A stretch of 64,000 nucleotides of DNA from Deltaproteobacteria bacterium (GTDB taxonomy: Bacteria; Desulfobacterota; Desulfomonilia; UBA1062): positions 1 through 64,000 of the forward strand of contig JAHDRW010000003.1 in assembly GCA_018433085.1 (NCBI GenBank), in the 5' to 3' direction. The notes under the pieces were generated by a model. It saw only the letters and a program-made list of their open reading frames with translations, was not told the DNA's origin and did not search any database. Below are positions 1 to 8,804 of this stretch, in pieces. Both the position numbers and the translations under genes were made by a program. Within the stretch, counting starts at the first letter, position 1, and each line of letters begins with the position of its first letter.

Positions 1-376
1 TAATTTTAGTATATCTACTCTTTCCTTGAGGTGGGCCAGAAGTATAGATATTGGCACAAGGCGATACTTCTTTTCCTCTCCTCCATCGTTGGGAGTATGC
101 CCTCCTAATATTTCACTATATAACGCTATCTGGACTTTCTATCGTTGAGATCTCCAACCGGCGGGACCCTGTCCTCGCTGGTGCCGCTGGTGAGAGTGAT
201 CCGCAAGGCTGGCGTCCGGGTTGAGGAGGTGCGGTGAGGGTTGCCCCATGCCGCCGGCCTCAAGGGGCACCGAAGAACGATTCTCTGTGGCAATATCCTT
301 GAAGATTGTATATAATATTATAACTTCCATCTCGTTTCAGGGCTTGAATTTGCAGGTATTAGAGGGGGGCAGAAAG
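1..376. other. Upstream region without a convincing gene
   Basis: I see no credible coding region here. Short open frames on both strands have no family signal and poor starts. The segment is less GC-rich than the rest of the window, and its 3' part holds a possible promoter for the lipoprotein gene that follows. Confidence 0.5.
288..316 (+). promoter_or_regulatory. Possible promoter for the lipoprotein gene
   Basis: There is a perfect TATAAT at 311-316. Seventeen bases upstream lies TGGCAA, which matches the -35 consensus at only three positions. The start codon is about 60 bases downstream. The -10 is good and the -35 weak, so this is a tentative call. Confidence 0.3.
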
Positions 377-1108
377 ATGAAAGAACGGGCTATTATTCCG
401 CTGCTGTGCTTTCTTGTGCTGTGCAGTTGCTCGACCATAACCTTCGAAAGGAAGGTCGAAGGCAACACCTTTTTCTCCATGGCCGATCCCAGGCTCCAGG
501 TGCTTGTCAACCCGGGTTTCCAGTACATCGGCGAGATCACCATGGCCCGCCGCCACCAGAACGTGCAGGGCGCCCGCAACCTCCTCGTGAATAACAACTC
601 CTATCTGTTCGCCGAGATCGGCGAGGACAATGTCCTGGCAAAAGGTGTGGTCATCAGGGTCGACAAGGTAAACAGAAGCAGCTGGCAGCCCGATCTCTTT
701 TCCGATATCAAGAACAAGCTGGTGACGGACTACGAACAGATCAGCGCCGAGCGGTACGAGCATTTCATTGCAGTGCGCTCGGACATATTCACCCCCGACG
801 AGATGGACTTCGTCATCGCCGAGGGCATGAAGAACGCCGGGCCGGTCATGCTCGACGAGCGGCTGAGCTACAGCGGCTACCGCATTCCCAAGTGCTTCAT
901 GGTGGAGGCATTCGGGATACGGGCGGGCGCGGGCAACGACACCAAGCTTTGCATCTACTATTTCGAGGATCTCGCCCGTCTCGACGAGCAGTTTTCCTGC
1001 CGGGAATGGATACGTGGCGATCTGCCCCAGGCAGGCCGGGAAGCGGTTGTCAAGCGCTTCGTCGAATCGAGGAAGAGCGGCCTCTCCTTTGCGAAGAATG
1101 TGAAATGA
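377..1108 (+). CDS. Hypothetical lipoprotein
   Basis: This is a 243-residue protein with a typical lipoprotein signal: a basic N-terminus, a hydrophobic run, and the lipobox L-C-S-C18, so Cys18 is the likely lipidated residue. I chose the ATG at 377 because it opens directly on the signal peptide and follows a GGGGGGCAG purine-rich stretch; an in-frame ATG at 221 would bury the signal. The mature part is mixed alpha/beta in composition and has no motif I recognise. It should sit in the periplasm, anchored to a membrane. It stands alone ahead of the Hpt gene, 160 bases away. Function unknown. Confidence 0.75.
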   Translation: MKERAIIPLLCFLVLCSCSTITFERKVEGNTFFSMADPRLQVLVNPGFQYIGEITMARRHQNVQGARNLLVNNNSYLFAEIGEDNVLAKGVVIRVDKVNRSSWQPDLFSDIKNKLVTDYEQISAERYEHFIAVRSDIFTPDEMDFVIAEGMKNAGPVMLDERLSYSGYRIPKCFMVEAFGIRAGAGNDTKLCIYYFEDLARLDEQFSCREWIRGDLPQAGREAVVKRFVESRKSGLSFAKNVK

Positions 1109-1268
1109 TCCGGTCACACCCCTCGCATTCTGGGGGAGAGCATGTGTGCGGGTATTGCCGGTCTTTCCCGTCTGCTCCGTATCGATGACGGGTTCCGGTT
1201 TCGACACGCGGGTGGAATGCGTGCATTCTCCGAGTGATGTTTTATTATTTTTCGGGGGATGTTTACCG

Positions 1269-1688
1269 ATGAACAGAAGCAGCAGCGCCGCCGGCAAAAG
1301 GAGCGAAGAAACGGTGACTGATGCACCCGCAAAGGCAGGGGATCCCCCTATCGATCTGGAAAGGGCCGTGCGCGAGTTCGACGCGGACAGGGAGTTCCTG
1401 CGCGAGCTCGTGGGGGGGTTCCTGAACAACGTCAGGGAGCAGGTCGAGCTCCTCCGGGCCGCAATGGAGAAGGGTGATGCGGAGACCGTGCGCAGGGAGG
1501 CCCACTCGATCAAGGGAGGTGCCGCGAACATCTGTGCGGAGAGTCTTTCGCTCGCGGCATGGAAACTGGAGACGGCCGGGAAGTCGGGGTCGTTGGACAA
1601 TGGCCGGGAAATGCTCGGAGAGCTTCAGCACGAGTTCTGCCGCCTGGAGGGCTATGTACGGGATGAGCTCGACGGCGGCGGGGATTGA
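1269..1688 (+). CDS. Hpt (histidine phosphotransfer) domain protein
   Basis: This 139-residue protein carries an Hpt domain over roughly residues 28-135. The signature A-H79-S-I-K-G-G-A-A-N contains the phosphoacceptor His79, and the helices before and after it fit the four-helix bundle. Hpt proteins relay phosphate between receiver domains. An in-frame ATG exists at 1146, but that extension is low-complexity. I prefer 1269, which leaves a short disordered leader (about 25 residues) before the domain. The receiver/HDOD gene follows 67 bases downstream, so the two probably act together. No histidine kinase is encoded nearby. Confidence 0.8.
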   Translation: MNRSSSAAGKRSEETVTDAPAKAGDPPIDLERAVREFDADREFLRELVGGFLNNVREQVELLRAAMEKGDAETVRREAHSIKGGAANICAESLSLAAWKLETAGKSGSLDNGREMLGELQHEFCRLEGYVRDELDGGGD

Positions 1689-1755
1689 GGGCAGCGAGGC
1701 GTGCTCCCGAAACAGGATGAAGAATGAAATTAACGTCTTGTGATAAGGAGGTGCC

Positions 1756-3048
1756 GTGAAGATTCTTGTGGTGGACGACGAGCTCGTCAGCAGGGAAAAG
1801 CTGCAGAAGATCCTTAAGAAAGTGGGAGAGTGCGAGGCCGTGATGGACGGCAGAAGCGCCGTCGAAGCGTGCAGGGACGCCTGGGACAACTCGTCGCCTT
1901 TCGATCTGGTGATCCTGGACATCCTCATGCCGGAGATGGACGGCACCGTGGCGCTGCGGACCATCCGAAGGCTCGAAGACGAGAGCGACATCCCGAAGGA
2001 CCAGCGGGCAAAGATCTTCATGGTGACCACCCAGTCGGACAAGGAGACCATTTTGGCCTGTGTCCAGGCCGGCTGCGACGACTTCATCACCAAGCCGTTC
2101 ACGTATGATACCGTGATCGGGAAGGTGCAGCGCCACGGCTTCGTTGTCCATGACGGCGCCGGGATGGACCTGCCGGACCAGGAACCCGGACAGCCGGGTG
2201 AAGAGGGAGGCAGGAGCGACCTGCTCGAAAAGCTCATCATCCGGTTCAAGCGCGGCGAGATCAATCTGCCCACCCTGCCTCAGATCCACTCCAAGTTCAA
2301 GGAGCTGGTCGATGCCGGGGCGAACATCCAGGATATCGCTGAGTTCCTGAAATCGGACGCCGCCATCACCTCCAAGCTCATCAGCATCTCCAACTCCTCG
2401 TACTACCAGGGCGTCGTGGAAAACCGGACCATTGATCAGGCCATCGGCCGCCTCGGGCTCGAGACCACCCAGCAGACCGTGAACGCCATCGCCAACCACG
2501 AGCTCTACATGGCAAGGGACCGGAAATATACCGGTCTGATGGACCAGCTCTGGGAGCACTCGCTCTCCTGTGCCCACGCCGCTCAGATCATCACCGAAAG
2601 CCTGCACACCAGCCTCCAGGAAGACCCCTTCACCCTGGGATTGCTCCATGATATCGGGAAGCTCCTGCTGGTGCAGGTGGTGGGAGAGATGGAGAAGAAG
2701 ACGTCCGAGGCGGTGGAATCCCGGGAGCTGTTCCAGATCCTGGGCGCGTACCACGACAAGGCCGGTGCCGTTCTTCTGAAGCGATGGTGCTTCCCCGAGA
2801 TCTATGTCAACGTCGCACTGAAACATCATCTTGAGGACGAGATCGACTCTTTCTCCCGGGAGCTGGTGGTGATTCATTTCGCCAACGCGCTCGTCAGGGC
2901 CATGGGGTATGGCCTGGATGATCCTGACCCCGCAGAGCTCTCCGCGGTGCCCTCGGCGAGAAGGCTGGGCCTCGACAGCGGCATGATCGCCGATGCGAAG
3001 AATGAGGTCAAACAGCGGATGGATGAGCTGAAGCACTATCTCGACTGA
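1756..3048 (+). CDS. Response regulator with C-terminal HDOD domain
   Basis: This 430-residue protein starts at GTG, with AAGGAG five bases upstream. The receiver domain (residues 1-125) has the acidic pair D7-D8, the phosphorylation site D55 in LVILDILMPE, and K113 in FITKPF, so it looks active. A linker leads to an HDOD domain (about 165-375), recognised from NLPTLPQIHSKF, the SNSSYY motif and the LLHDIGKLLL stretch. HDOD proteins are non-enzymatic or weakly enzymatic relatives of HD phosphohydrolases, often tied to c-di-GMP or stress signalling. The Hpt protein just upstream is the obvious phosphate donor. Output partner unknown. Confidence 0.88.
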   Translation: MKILVVDDELVSREKLQKILKKVGECEAVMDGRSAVEACRDAWDNSSPFDLVILDILMPEMDGTVALRTIRRLEDESDIPKDQRAKIFMVTTQSDKETILACVQAGCDDFITKPFTYDTVIGKVQRHGFVVHDGAGMDLPDQEPGQPGEEGGRSDLLEKLIIRFKRGEINLPTLPQIHSKFKELVDAGANIQDIAEFLKSDAAITSKLISISNSSYYQGVVENRTIDQAIGRLGLETTQQTVNAIANHELYMARDRKYTGLMDQLWEHSLSCAHAAQIITESLHTSLQEDPFTLGLLHDIGKLLLVQVVGEMEKKTSEAVESRELFQILGAYHDKAGAVLLKRWCFPEIYVNVALKHHLEDEIDSFSRELVVIHFANALVRAMGYGLDDPDPAELSAVPSARRLGLDSGMIADAKNEVKQRMDELKHYLD

Positions 3049-3303
3049 ACCGGGGTGCGCGCAGGGCCGGGCACGGGGCACTGTTCCGGGATCGCCCTGC
3101 GAGGCCGTTTCCGGGCGGAATCCCGAAACGTGATGTTGCGCGGGCCATGCCGAAGGAGACACCACCCCGCTCAAGCCCGGATAACGCCCGGCGTCCGGGT
3201 GCCTGTTCGCAACGATTCCCCTGCCTTCGCCATTTTCCCGTAGACGAAACATCCGGATCGTGTTTGGTAAACAGGTATGAAACCCAATATAAAGGAGACA
3301 TCC

Positions 3304-4038
3304 ATGGTGCCCGATGCAACGAGACTGATCATGGAGATGGACCTGACCCTTCCCCTGCTCGGCTTTTACGACGCGCCCGATACCGGTGGGTTCGAGCCGC
3401 TGGTGGCGCCCGACCCGGGGGAGCACATGTGCATTTTCTGCTTTTTCGAGAACTTCCGCAAGGGGGAAACCCTCGTGATCACCCGCGACAACTTCGGGTG
3501 CGGAGGGGCAGGCAACTGTCTGTGCAATGTACAGACCAGGTCGCGGGAGGAATATATCCGCTTTCTGGTGGAGGGAGAGGGCCTGAAGAGATCCCCCGAG
3601 GTCATGGGGGAGTGGATCGACCGGAGAAGGCCCTATATACAGCGGCATCCCTATCTTCTCATGGGCCCGGTAAGGACGGAGAAATACGAGTATCTCAAGA
3701 GCGTCACCTTTTTCGTCAACCCCGACCAGTTGAGCGTACTCATCATCGGTGCCAACTACGATGCCGCCCCAGGCGATACCCCGCCCGTGATCGCTCCCTT
3801 CGGGTCCGGGTGCATGGAGCTCCTGCCCCTGTTCGACGATCTGGAGGCCCCCCAGGCCATGATCGGGGCCACCGACATAGCCATGCGCCAGTACCTCCCA
3901 CGGGACATCCTGGCGTTTACCGTCACCAAACCCATGTTCGAGCGACTCTGTGCCCTTGACGATCAGAGCTTTCTCCACAAGCCCTTCCTGAGAAATCTGA
4001 AAAAGGCGCGGGCGGAGCAGTCCATGCGGGTGGCGTAG
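3304..4038 (+). CDS. DUF169 family protein
   Basis: This is a 244-residue protein of the DUF169 type. Recognisable blocks are the cysteine-rich H-M-C-I-F-C-F-F segment, the glycine/cysteine patch F-G-C-G-G-A-G-N-C-L-C, and the conserved C-terminal LPRDILAFTV. DUF169 proteins are common in anaerobes, where several are annotated as possible metal- or cofactor-related proteins; no reaction is established. I chose the ATG at 3304, preceded by AAAGGAG eight bases upstream; the ATG at 3277 lies upstream of that ribosome-binding site. The conserved cysteines suggest metal or cluster binding, which is inference. Monocistronic or first gene before the nitroreductase. Confidence 0.75.
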   Translation: MVPDATRLIMEMDLTLPLLGFYDAPDTGGFEPLVAPDPGEHMCIFCFFENFRKGETLVITRDNFGCGGAGNCLCNVQTRSREEYIRFLVEGEGLKRSPEVMGEWIDRRRPYIQRHPYLLMGPVRTEKYEYLKSVTFFVNPDQLSVLIIGANYDAAPGDTPPVIAPFGSGCMELLPLFDDLEAPQAMIGATDIAMRQYLPRDILAFTVTKPMFERLCALDDQSFLHKPFLRNLKKARAEQSMRVA

Positions 4039-4124
4039 CCGGAGGAAATCAGCCCCGGCAGGGCCGTGCGGATAAGGCCGGGCCGGCCGCTGTTTTTGCC
4101 GGGGCCGTACAGGCCGGGAGTGCT

Positions 4125-4152
4125 CCCGGACAACCCCGGGTGACTGTCCGGG
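4125..4152 (+). terminator. Weak hairpin after the DUF169 gene
   Basis: An 8-base stem CCCGGACA / TGTCCGGG encloses a 12-base loop, 87 bases after the DUF169 stop. No T-run follows, so it could equally be a transcript-stabilising or regulatory hairpin in front of the nitroreductase. Confidence 0.25.
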
Positions 4153-4179
4153 GACAATGAACATGAACGAGGAGAGATC

Positions 4180-4752
4180 ATGATACGGAATCTGATTGAG
4201 AAGAACAGGTCGTACCGGAGGTTCCGGGAGGATGTGCCGGTGGGTCCCGAGGTGCTCAGGGATCTGGTGGACCTCGCGCGGCTGTCTGCGTCCGCGGGAA
4301 ATCTCCAGCCCTTGAAATACATCCTCTCGTGGGAGCCGAAGAAGAACCGGCTCATCTTTCCCCACCTGGCGTGGGCGGCGTATCTGAAGGACTGGCCGGG
4401 GCCCGGGGAAGGGCAGCGGCCGTCGGCATATATCATTGTTCTGGGCGATACGGCCGTTTCCAAGACATTCGGCTGCGACCACGGGATCGCGGCCCAGAAT
4501 ATCCTTCTGGGCGCCGTGGAGCGGGGCCTGGGCGGCTGCATGATCGCCTCGGTCCAGCGCAACCAGCTCAGGGAGGCCCTGAAAATCCCCGCTCGGTTCG
4601 AGATACTCCTGGTCATCGCGCTGGGCAGCCCCATGGAAGAGGTGGCGATCGAAGAGGCGGGTGACGGCAGCGGCATTGAATACTGGAGAGATGAAAAAGG
4701 GGTGCACCATGTTCCCAAGCGGGGGCTGGAAGAGATCATTCTCCCGTTGTGA
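4180..4752 (+). CDS. Nitroreductase family FMN oxidoreductase
   Basis: This 190-residue protein fits the compact nitroreductase fold. The N-terminal RNLIEKNRSYRRF motif is the FMN-phosphate-binding arginine cluster. SASAGNLQPLKY is the usual N-x-Q-P flavin loop, and GLGGCMIASV is the C-terminal conserved glycine block. Such enzymes reduce nitro compounds, quinones or flavins with NAD(P)H; the physiological substrate cannot be told. The ATG at 4180 follows GGAGAGATC. The length is at the short end of the family, as in many anaerobe nitroreductases that bind ferredoxin-independent partners. Confidence 0.85.
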   Translation: MIRNLIEKNRSYRRFREDVPVGPEVLRDLVDLARLSASAGNLQPLKYILSWEPKKNRLIFPHLAWAAYLKDWPGPGEGQRPSAYIIVLGDTAVSKTFGCDHGIAAQNILLGAVERGLGGCMIASVQRNQLREALKIPARFEILLVIALGSPMEEVAIEEAGDGSGIEYWRDEKGVHHVPKRGLEEIILPL

Positions 4753-5028
4753 AGGGCGGGGAGCTCGGTTTGTGACACATCTTCTGGTGCGGTGTACACC
4801 GGGGCGGATGTCTTTTGTCCCTGACCCGGGCCCCCTAAGTCGTTGCATATGCCTTTGCCAATGGTTCCCCCTTCGTCAGGGCCGGGTATGAAATGAGGTG
4901 GATGAGATAAGGATATGGGGCCTGGGGAGACGAGAGTCGTCATGTTTCTCGCTGCCGGTGTGGCGGCGGTATTGTGTGGCGCGGCAAGCACATGAAAGGC
5001 AGGAGTATCTGTTCGCAGGAGGCTACCA

Positions 5029-5517
5029 ATGGATATCTACGAGTTTCTCCACACCCACACGATCCCCTATGAGCGCTACGATCACGAGGCGGTCTTCACC
5101 TGTGAGCAGGCAGATTTCCTCTCCATCCCCTCGGACGCGGCAAAGACCAAGAACCTCTTTCTGAGGGACAGGAAGGGCCGCAGACACTTCCTGGTCACGG
5201 TCGGCGCGGAGAAGTCGGTGGATATCAAGGCCATGGAGGGTCTGCTCTCGGCCAAGGGCCTGAGTTTCGCCTCGGAGGAGCGGCTTATGCGATACTTGAG
5301 CCTCACCCCGGGATCGGTTACGATCCTGGCCGCTCTCAACGACCATGACGGCCGGGTGGAGGTAATCGTGGACGAGGATCTCTGGCAATGCGAAACCATT
5401 CAGTGCCATCCCCTGGTGAATACGAGCACCCTGATCATGGCCGTTGACGACATCCGGCGGTTTCTGGCGCTCACCGGTCACGAGGCCAGGGTGCTGCACA
5501 TCCCGGTGCGGCGGTGA
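5029..5517 (+). CDS. YbaK/ProX-type aminoacyl-tRNA deacylase
   Basis: This 162-residue protein matches the freestanding prolyl-tRNA-synthetase-associated editing domain family. Diagnostic pieces are the HEAVFTCEQA start, the AAKTKNLFLRD segment with the conserved lysine and asparagine of the tRNA-acceptor pocket, and TPGSVTILAALND, the counterpart of the family's GSV-x-x-x-x-x-x-ND motif. Members hydrolyse misacylated tRNA (typically Ala-tRNA(Pro) or Cys-tRNA(Pro)). The start ATG at 5029 follows AGGAGG nine bases upstream. The usual SPFG-like segment is replaced by ILAA, so substrate choice may differ from characterised members. Confidence 0.85.
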   Translation: MDIYEFLHTHTIPYERYDHEAVFTCEQADFLSIPSDAAKTKNLFLRDRKGRRHFLVTVGAEKSVDIKAMEGLLSAKGLSFASEERLMRYLSLTPGSVTILAALNDHDGRVEVIVDEDLWQCETIQCHPLVNTSTLIMAVDDIRRFLALTGHEARVLHIPVRR

Positions 5518-5739
5518 TGAGCCCGCGCTTCCCCTTCGGATGTTTTTTTTGCAGGAGGGGATTATTTCTGTAGACAAAAAGATCTGTTCCCCCGTCTTCA
5601 CGGGCAGCCGCATATCGCATAGCTGCGGCTGCGGGAAACGGAGAAGGCTGTTCTTCGAACCCGTGGAACCCGCGGGAGCTGCCGGTGCAGGCGGACCGGA
5701 GGCGGCGGGAATGAGGATGGAGACAAAGAAGGGATGCGC

Positions 5740-6354
5740 ATGGCAGTGATGCAGGGCAACGGCGCCGCCGATCGCCATGACCGGCCCGATCAGGCCGCGG
5801 TCGTGAGACAGGCGGCTGCGGGAGACCGGGAGGCGTTCGGGGAACTCATGGACACCTATCATCAGGGGATATTCGCCATGGTGTACTGCCGGATCACGTC
5901 GCGCATGGATGCGGAGGACATCACGCAGGAGATCTTCGTGCGAGCCTTTCAGGGGGTGAAGTCGCTGCGGGATCCCGGGCTGTTCAAGTCCTGGCTCTAC
6001 CGGATCGCGCTGAACGCGGTCAACGACTTCCTGAGAAAAAAGCGCCTGCGCTCCATCTTTACCCTGTTCACCCGGGAGCGGGACGACGGCGAGGTCCCGG
6101 ACCCGAACGGCGGCGGTCCCGACTATCTGGAACGCAAGGAGTTCTGGATCCGACTCAAGGTGTTTCTCTCCCGGCTTTCACCGTCCGAGCGCGAGGTGTT
6201 CAGGCTCAGGTTTCTCGACGGCCTGTGCATCAGGGAGATCGCAGAGGTGATGGAAAAGAACGAGAGCACGGTCAAGACGCACCTTTACCGCGGCGTGGAG
6301 AAATTCCGCAGGGAAAGAGACCTTTCGGGGCTCCTGCAGGAGGATATGTCATGA
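5740..6354 (+). CDS. ECF-type RNA polymerase sigma factor
   Basis: This is a 204-residue sigma-70 family protein of the ECF group. Sigma region 2 lies around residues 30-95, with D-A-E-D-I-T-Q-E-I-F-V-R-A and F-K-S-W-L-Y-R-I-A-L-N. Sigma region 4 lies around 140-195, with SPSEREVFRLRFLDG and the helix-turn-helix I-R-E-I-A-E-V-M-E-K-N-E-S-T-V-K-T-H. The ATG at 5740 has GAAGGG six bases upstream; an alternative ATG is at 5734. Its stop overlaps the anti-sigma start, so the two are translationally coupled. It probably directs its own operon, as most ECF factors do. Confidence 0.92.
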   Translation: MAVMQGNGAADRHDRPDQAAVVRQAAAGDREAFGELMDTYHQGIFAMVYCRITSRMDAEDITQEIFVRAFQGVKSLRDPGLFKSWLYRIALNAVNDFLRKKRLRSIFTLFTRERDDGEVPDPNGGGPDYLERKEFWIRLKVFLSRLSPSEREVFRLRFLDGLCIREIAEVMEKNESTVKTHLYRGVEKFRRERDLSGLLQEDMS

Positions 6355-6893
6355 GCGATGATAAAAAAGCCCGGTGCGACATCGGGCAGGTGATCCGTTG
6401 TGTGGTGGACGAGAGCGATCTGGATGATGGGCAGAGACGCCACCTGAAGGAGTGCCCGGTCTGCAGGGAAGAGCTGCGGCGCCTGGAAGACGGGCTTCGC
6501 CGGCTCGAACGCACGGCTGCGGAGTATACACCCGAGCCTGTACGGAGGCCGGCTCTGCCGGTCGAGGAGCATGCGCTGCCGCACAGTCCTGCCCTCGAGT
6601 GGCGGCTCGCCTGGGGGGCGGCCTTCAGCCTTGCCTTGGTGGTGCTGATCGCCGTGTGGACCGTGTTTCGTGGCGGTCTGCCCCCCGTGAATTACCAGGA
6701 CGTGGCACGGGAGATGGCCGAGGACGAGATGCTTATGGCAGAGGTTCTCGTGCTGGAGGAAAACCCGCTGCCCGATGCGTACCGGGAGATCTCTCCCGAG
6801 GAGACCGTCGGAATCGACGAGGAGATATTCGATTTCATCGTACCCGTGGAAGGCTGGAGCACGGATCAGGAATCGAGAACAAAGGAGGTGTGA
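6351..6893 (+). CDS. Zinc-type anti-sigma factor, membrane-anchored
   Basis: This 180-residue protein begins inside the sigma-factor stop (ATGA overlap). The N-terminal domain carries the zinc-associated anti-sigma motif H31-x3-C35-x2-C38. A single membrane segment at about residues 87-107 is followed by an acidic periplasmic tail. This is the layout of membrane anti-sigma factors that hold an ECF sigma at the membrane and release it on an envelope signal. The CpxP-like gene follows one base after its stop, giving a sigma / anti-sigma / periplasmic sensor trio. Confidence 0.88.
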   Translation: MSDDKKARCDIGQVIRCVVDESDLDDGQRRHLKECPVCREELRRLEDGLRRLERTAAEYTPEPVRRPALPVEEHALPHSPALEWRLAWGAAFSLALVVLIAVWTVFRGGLPPVNYQDVAREMAEDEMLMAEVLVLEENPLPDAYREISPEETVGIDEEIFDFIVPVEGWSTDQESRTKEV

Positions 6894-6894
6894 G

Positions 6895-7362
6895 ATGAGA
6901 AGGAAGAATATCGTGATGCTCGTGGCCTGTGCGGTCATGTTCGTGTTCCCGGCCGTTGCCGAGGCCATGAGGGGTGACGGGCCTCCGGGCAGATGGTGGC
7001 GGATGCCCGAGGTGGCGGATGCCCTGGAGCTGAGCCAGGCTGACAAAGATTCGCTCGATGCGCTCTACGTGCAGAATCGGCGGGGACTGATCGAGGTCAA
7101 GAATGACCTCGAGCGGGAGCGCTTCGAGTTGGAGAACACCCTCGATCAGCAGGACCTGGACGAGAAGGCGGCTATGGATCAGTTCAGAAAGATCGAGCGC
7201 TACCGGGAGAAGCTTTCCACGGAGCGTTTCCGGTATCTCCTGGAGGTGAGGAAGATACTCGGGCACGAACGCTACCAGAGGCTCATGACAATGGCCAGGG
7301 ATCTTCACGGCAAGAGGGAGGAAAGGGGAGACGCTCCGGAGGCCCCCCCTGCCCCTCAGTGA
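6895..7362 (+). CDS. Periplasmic CpxP/CnrX-like stress or metal sensor
   Basis: This 155-residue protein has a signal peptide (about residues 1-24, ending V-A-E-A). The mature part is almost wholly helical and charged, with long Glu/Arg/Lys heptads between residues 45 and 135, as in the CpxP/Spy/CnrX helical-hairpin family. Such proteins sense misfolded envelope proteins or metals. The ATG at 6895 follows AAAGGAGG, just before the preceding stop. By position it is the likely signal-sensing partner of the anti-sigma factor, comparable with the CnrYXH arrangement. Ligand unknown; no His/Met-rich metal site is obvious. Confidence 0.75.
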   Translation: MRRKNIVMLVACAVMFVFPAVAEAMRGDGPPGRWWRMPEVADALELSQADKDSLDALYVQNRRGLIEVKNDLERERFELENTLDQQDLDEKAAMDQFRKIERYREKLSTERFRYLLEVRKILGHERYQRLMTMARDLHGKREERGDAPEAPPAPQ

Positions 7363-7706
7363 GGCGGTCTCGCGGGTCGACCGCTATCAGGCCTCCCGGG
7401 CCAGGCTTTGTCCCCGAGCCATCCGGAGCATGAACGCCTTCCGCGGTTCCCCGGGCAGGGAGACAGCCGGCGGTTTCCTTTTGTCTGATGCCGGGAACCG
7501 GGGTTCTCTCTGCCCGGTGTCGTTTTTTTCCATCGATTCCTTGCAGCCGGCAGCCTCTCTTCGCCGGTAGCACGGGCTTTTTCGCCGGCCCGCTCTTCAT
7601 TCACTTTACTCCGTGTTCAACAATATTCATCCCCTGAGGTACCGGTGACGATAAGGGGGAAAAGAGGCGTCTTCCGTGAAGGCGCCCGTTTCTCGAAGGA
7701 CCGGAC
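7363..7706. other. Intergenic region without a gene
   Basis: No supported coding region, RNA or clear terminator is visible. The downstream lipoprotein gene has AAGGA a few bases before its ATG. Confidence 0.5.
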
Positions 7707-8804
7707 ATGGACTGCACACATCCACAGGGAACCATCACGGGACACGGAATCGCTGTCTGGCTGGCGATCCTGCTCGTTCTGTCGTGCGCCGCATCTGCCT
7801 GCAAAATCAAGGGTGAAAGCGACGAGGGCGGCACGGTTTCCGCGGTCGTGATCGGCCCCGAAGGCGGGGTGGTCGAGATCACCGACCCTGCGAGCGGGAT
7901 CTGCGGCGCCAAGGTGTATATTCCCGCCGGCGCGCTGGATAGCGAGCAGGGCATCTCCCTGTCCCGGAGGGCTCTCCCCGCCACTCTCCCCGCCTGGTAC
8001 CGGACAGGGGGCGGGTGCATCGATTTCCACCCGGACGGCCTCCGGTTCTCCCAGCCGGTCTTGCTCTATCTCCCCTACGACGACATCAACAACGACGGTA
8101 TCATTGACGGCCGCGCGGTCCGGGAGGAAGACCTTTTCGTGCTCTACCACAACAGCCTGGACGGCCGGTGGGAAGAGATGCCCCTGTACGGGGCCGATAC
8201 GGACAGCAACCTGGCCGTGGTGGAATCGGGGCATTTCAGCACCTACCTCGTAGCCGTGGACACCGCGGATGCCTGGACGCTCGATTCGGGTTTGACGGAC
8301 ACGGGCGCGGAACCCTCCTTTGAACCCGGTGAATGCTACCTGGGAAACGACAACATCTGCTATTATTCCCATATGACGGTCCTGCGCAGGGAGACCGGAC
8401 TGACGGCCATCGTGGACAGGAATCTGACCTATGTCAACAGCGGCATTGTGGCCGAGATCAGCGAAGACGGCAGCTCGGCAACCTTTGATGCCGCCAGTGC
8501 CTTTGCCAAGGTGCTGGCCTCGGGTGACGCAACCCGGTGGATCTGGGAGGGTGAATTCGTCAGGGAACACACCTTTCTCATGGATTACGAGGTGAGGCAG
8601 GACGACGCTCTCTCCTCTTCGGAATCCGAAGAGGCAGGCACCCAAGACGGTGCGGGGGGCATCTTCTGCCGGGTCGAGGCGGTCGACGCGAACATGGTGA
8701 AGATAACCTGGGAGATCGACGTCTTCGAGCAGATCATCTACCAGACGACTCCCCAGGGATCCGGGCACTGCCTGGCGATACGCTTCCGCGCAACCCACCA
8801 GTGA
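7707..8804 (+). CDS. Lipoprotein with ZU5-like domain
   Basis: This 365-residue exported lipoprotein has an N-terminal hydrophobic segment followed by lipobox candidates V-L-S-C27 and A-S-A-C32. Residues about 45-190 resemble the ZU5-like beta domain: GPEGGVVEI followed by AKVYIPAGAL, then a segment reading LYLPYDDINNDG, and a closing ESGHFSTYLVAV. This domain often precedes autoproteolytic or adhesion modules in surface proteins. The C-terminal 170 residues are acidic, contain several cysteines, and match nothing I know. A cell-envelope structural or sensing role is possible. Single-gene unit. Confidence 0.72.
   Translation: MDCTHPQGTITGHGIAVWLAILLVLSCAASACKIKGESDEGGTVSAVVIGPEGGVVEITDPASGICGAKVYIPAGALDSEQGISLSRRALPATLPAWYRTGGGCIDFHPDGLRFSQPVLLYLPYDDINNDGIIDGRAVREEDLFVLYHNSLDGRWEEMPLYGADTDSNLAVVESGHFSTYLVAVDTADAWTLDSGLTDTGAEPSFEPGECYLGNDNICYYSHMTVLRRETGLTAIVDRNLTYVNSGIVAEISEDGSSATFDAASAFAKVLASGDATRWIWEGEFVREHTFLMDYEVRQDDALSSSESEEAGTQDGAGGIFCRVEAVDANMVKITWEIDVFEQIIYQTTPQGSGHCLAIRFRATHQ

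Noticed and set aside
45-70. A sigma-54-like TGGCAC near position 51
   Set aside because: The matching downstream GC element (TTGC at the proper spacing) is absent.
1510-4848. A 1112-codon open frame on the minus strand
   Set aside because: It lies opposite four well-supported plus-strand genes (Hpt, receiver-HDOD, DUF169, nitroreductase). Its translation is rich in Arg, His, Pro and Gly with no domain pattern. Long antisense frames are expected in GC-rich DNA.
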